Assembly (NCBI GenBank): GCA_036584525.1
Contig: JAZHDG010000027.1
Coordinates: forward strand, 1-5,873
DNA length: 5,873 nt
Direction of reading: 5' to 3'
Source of the DNA: UBA6181 sp016934015
GTDB taxonomy: Bacteria; Bacillota_I; Bacilli_A; Acholeplasmatales; Acholeplasmataceae
Below are positions 5,076 through 5,873 of the stretch, piece by piece; positions within the stretch are counted from its first letter, which is position 1; every line of letters starts with the position of its first letter. A program made the translations under genes and the position numbers. Below the pieces are notes generated by a model. It saw only the letters and a program-made list of their open reading frames with translations. It was not told the DNA's origin and made no database searches.

Positions 5076-5873
5076 AACAACGATTAATTACTGGACTAGT
5101 TTTAGCTGCCATTTTAATTCCAGTGACAACCATTCCAATATTTTTGGAAGTTTTTCAAGTCTTAATGACACTTTTTGTTGTCGTTGCTGCCTTTGAAATG
5201 ATTCGTATGTATGAAACTGAAAAGAAATTTAAATGGTTTATCAAAATTGGGATTATCATTTTAACACTTGGAACTTTTTCAAGTGTCGGTGGCGTTTGGG
5301 GTAATACAGATCACAATCCGCTAGAAGCTAATGGATTATTATCGATTACGATTCCGATTTTAACCATCATTTTATTAAGTTTTTTAGTTTTCTTCAAAGA
5401 TTTTAATGGCGCAGATGTTGGTAAAGCGTTGATGGTTATTAACTATGTTGGTTTAGGAGCGGCATCAATCGTTATTTTAAGATTTTTAGGTGTCCGTTTT
5501 ATAGTTTATCTATTATTGATTACATCAGCAACTGATGTTTTTGCATATTTATTTGGGTCTAAGTTTGGTAAGCATAAATTAGCACCTCATATTTCCCCAA
5601 AGAAGTCGTGGGAAGGTGCAATTGCAGGCTCCATTTTAGGAACTTTAGTTGCAGCAACTTTCGCTTTAGGTTATGGAACATTTTTCTCACCAGATACAGC
5701 ATTAGGATTATTAGTTAATCCAGGTGGTGAGCAAACTTTATTAGATAATTTCTCAAGTTTGGGTGTGAATAAATCATTATGGATTCAAGGTTTGGTACTT
5801 GTCCCAATTACATTGGTTGCAACCATCCTTGCTCAAATGGGTGATTTAGTAGCATCTAGATTAAAAAGAACGT
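5072..5873 (+). CDS. cdsA: Phosphatidate cytidylyltransferase (CDP-diglyceride synthase), 3'-truncated by the window edge
   Basis: CdsA makes CDP-diacylglycerol from CTP and phosphatidate in the membrane, the branch point for phospholipid synthesis. The frame is open from ATG 5072 to the window end, giving 267 residues. The N terminus MKQRLITGL is typical, and about eight hydrophobic segments can be seen (roughly 6-22, 26-42, 56-72, 88-107, 118-137, 141-161, 182-202, 236-256). Family motifs: TSATDVFAYLFGSKFGKHKL (151-170), HISPKKSWEG (173-182), and GDLVASRLKR (257-266). The last is the beginning of the CDP-diglyceride synthetase signature, whose KD...HGG...DR remainder lies beyond the window. 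A polar loop of about 33 residues (203-235) makes it longer than I expect for a Bacillus-type CdsA. GGAGG (5061-5065) lies 6 nt before the start, inside uppS, and the 4-nt overlap implies translational coupling. Confidence 0.93.
   Translation, partial: MKQRLITGLVLAAILIPVTTIPIFLEVFQVLMTLFVVVAAFEMIRMYETEKKFKWFIKIGIIILTLGTFSSVGGVWGNTDHNPLEANGLLSITIPILTIILLSFLVFFKDFNGADVGKALMVINYVGLGAASIVILRFLGVRFIVYLLLITSATDVFAYLFGSKFGKHKLAPHISPKKSWEGAIAGSILGTLVAATFALGYGTFFSPDTALGLLVNPGGEQTLLDNFSSLGVNKSLWIQGLVLVPITLVATILAQMGDLVASRLKRT

Noticed and set aside
1..5873. Mobile element, CRISPR array, defence or toxin-antitoxin system
   Set aside because: All the coding space is taken by conserved housekeeping genes in classic order. 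No direct-repeat array, transposase or terminal repeats are visible.

Overview
The window is a low-GC bacterial housekeeping region with every gene on the + strand. In order it holds a Nudix hydrolase (5' end outside the window), dut, rpsB (ribosomal protein S2), tsf (EF-Ts), pyrH (UMP kinase), frr (ribosome recycling factor), uppS (undecaprenyl diphosphate synthase) and the start of cdsA (CDP-diglyceride synthase, cut by the right edge). The run rpsB-tsf-pyrH-frr-uppS-cdsA is the classic bacterial order. The AT-rich sequence, strong GGAGG-type ribosome binding sites and Bacillus-like proteins point to Bacillota or the Mollicutes-related lineages. All 14 Trp codons I found are TGG and no CDS has an in-frame TGA, so the standard bacterial code applies and the UGA=Trp mycoplasmas are unlikely. 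An Acholeplasma/Izemoplasma/Haloplasma-like organism would fit, but that placement is inference.

Layout: (1) 1-924, two nucleotide-pool genes overlapping by 14 nt. (2) 925-1089, a promoter and an untranslated leader for rpsB that folds on paper into a long three-part hairpin. (3) 1090-2046, rpsB, carrying an acidic tail and a C-terminal Rho_N/SAP-like module. (4) 2047-2128, a terminator-like hairpin and a possible second promoter ahead of tsf. (5) 2129-4303, tsf-pyrH-frr, tightly spaced, closed by a strong terminator. (6) 4328-4400, a new promoter region with overlapping inverted repeats. (7) 4401-5873, uppS and cdsA, coupled through an ATGA overlap.

How the genes work together: S2, EF-Ts and RRF serve translation (30S assembly, EF-Tu recharging, ribosome recycling). 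PyrH and Dut handle pyrimidine nucleotides, and the Nudix protein probably hydrolyses a nucleotide-type diphosphate. UppS and CdsA supply lipid carrier and phospholipid precursors at the membrane.

I see no mobile element, CRISPR array, tRNA, rRNA or defence system. The non-routine signals are the structured rpsB leader, the S2 C-terminal fusion, the terminator between rpsB and tsf, and the palindromes ahead of uppS.
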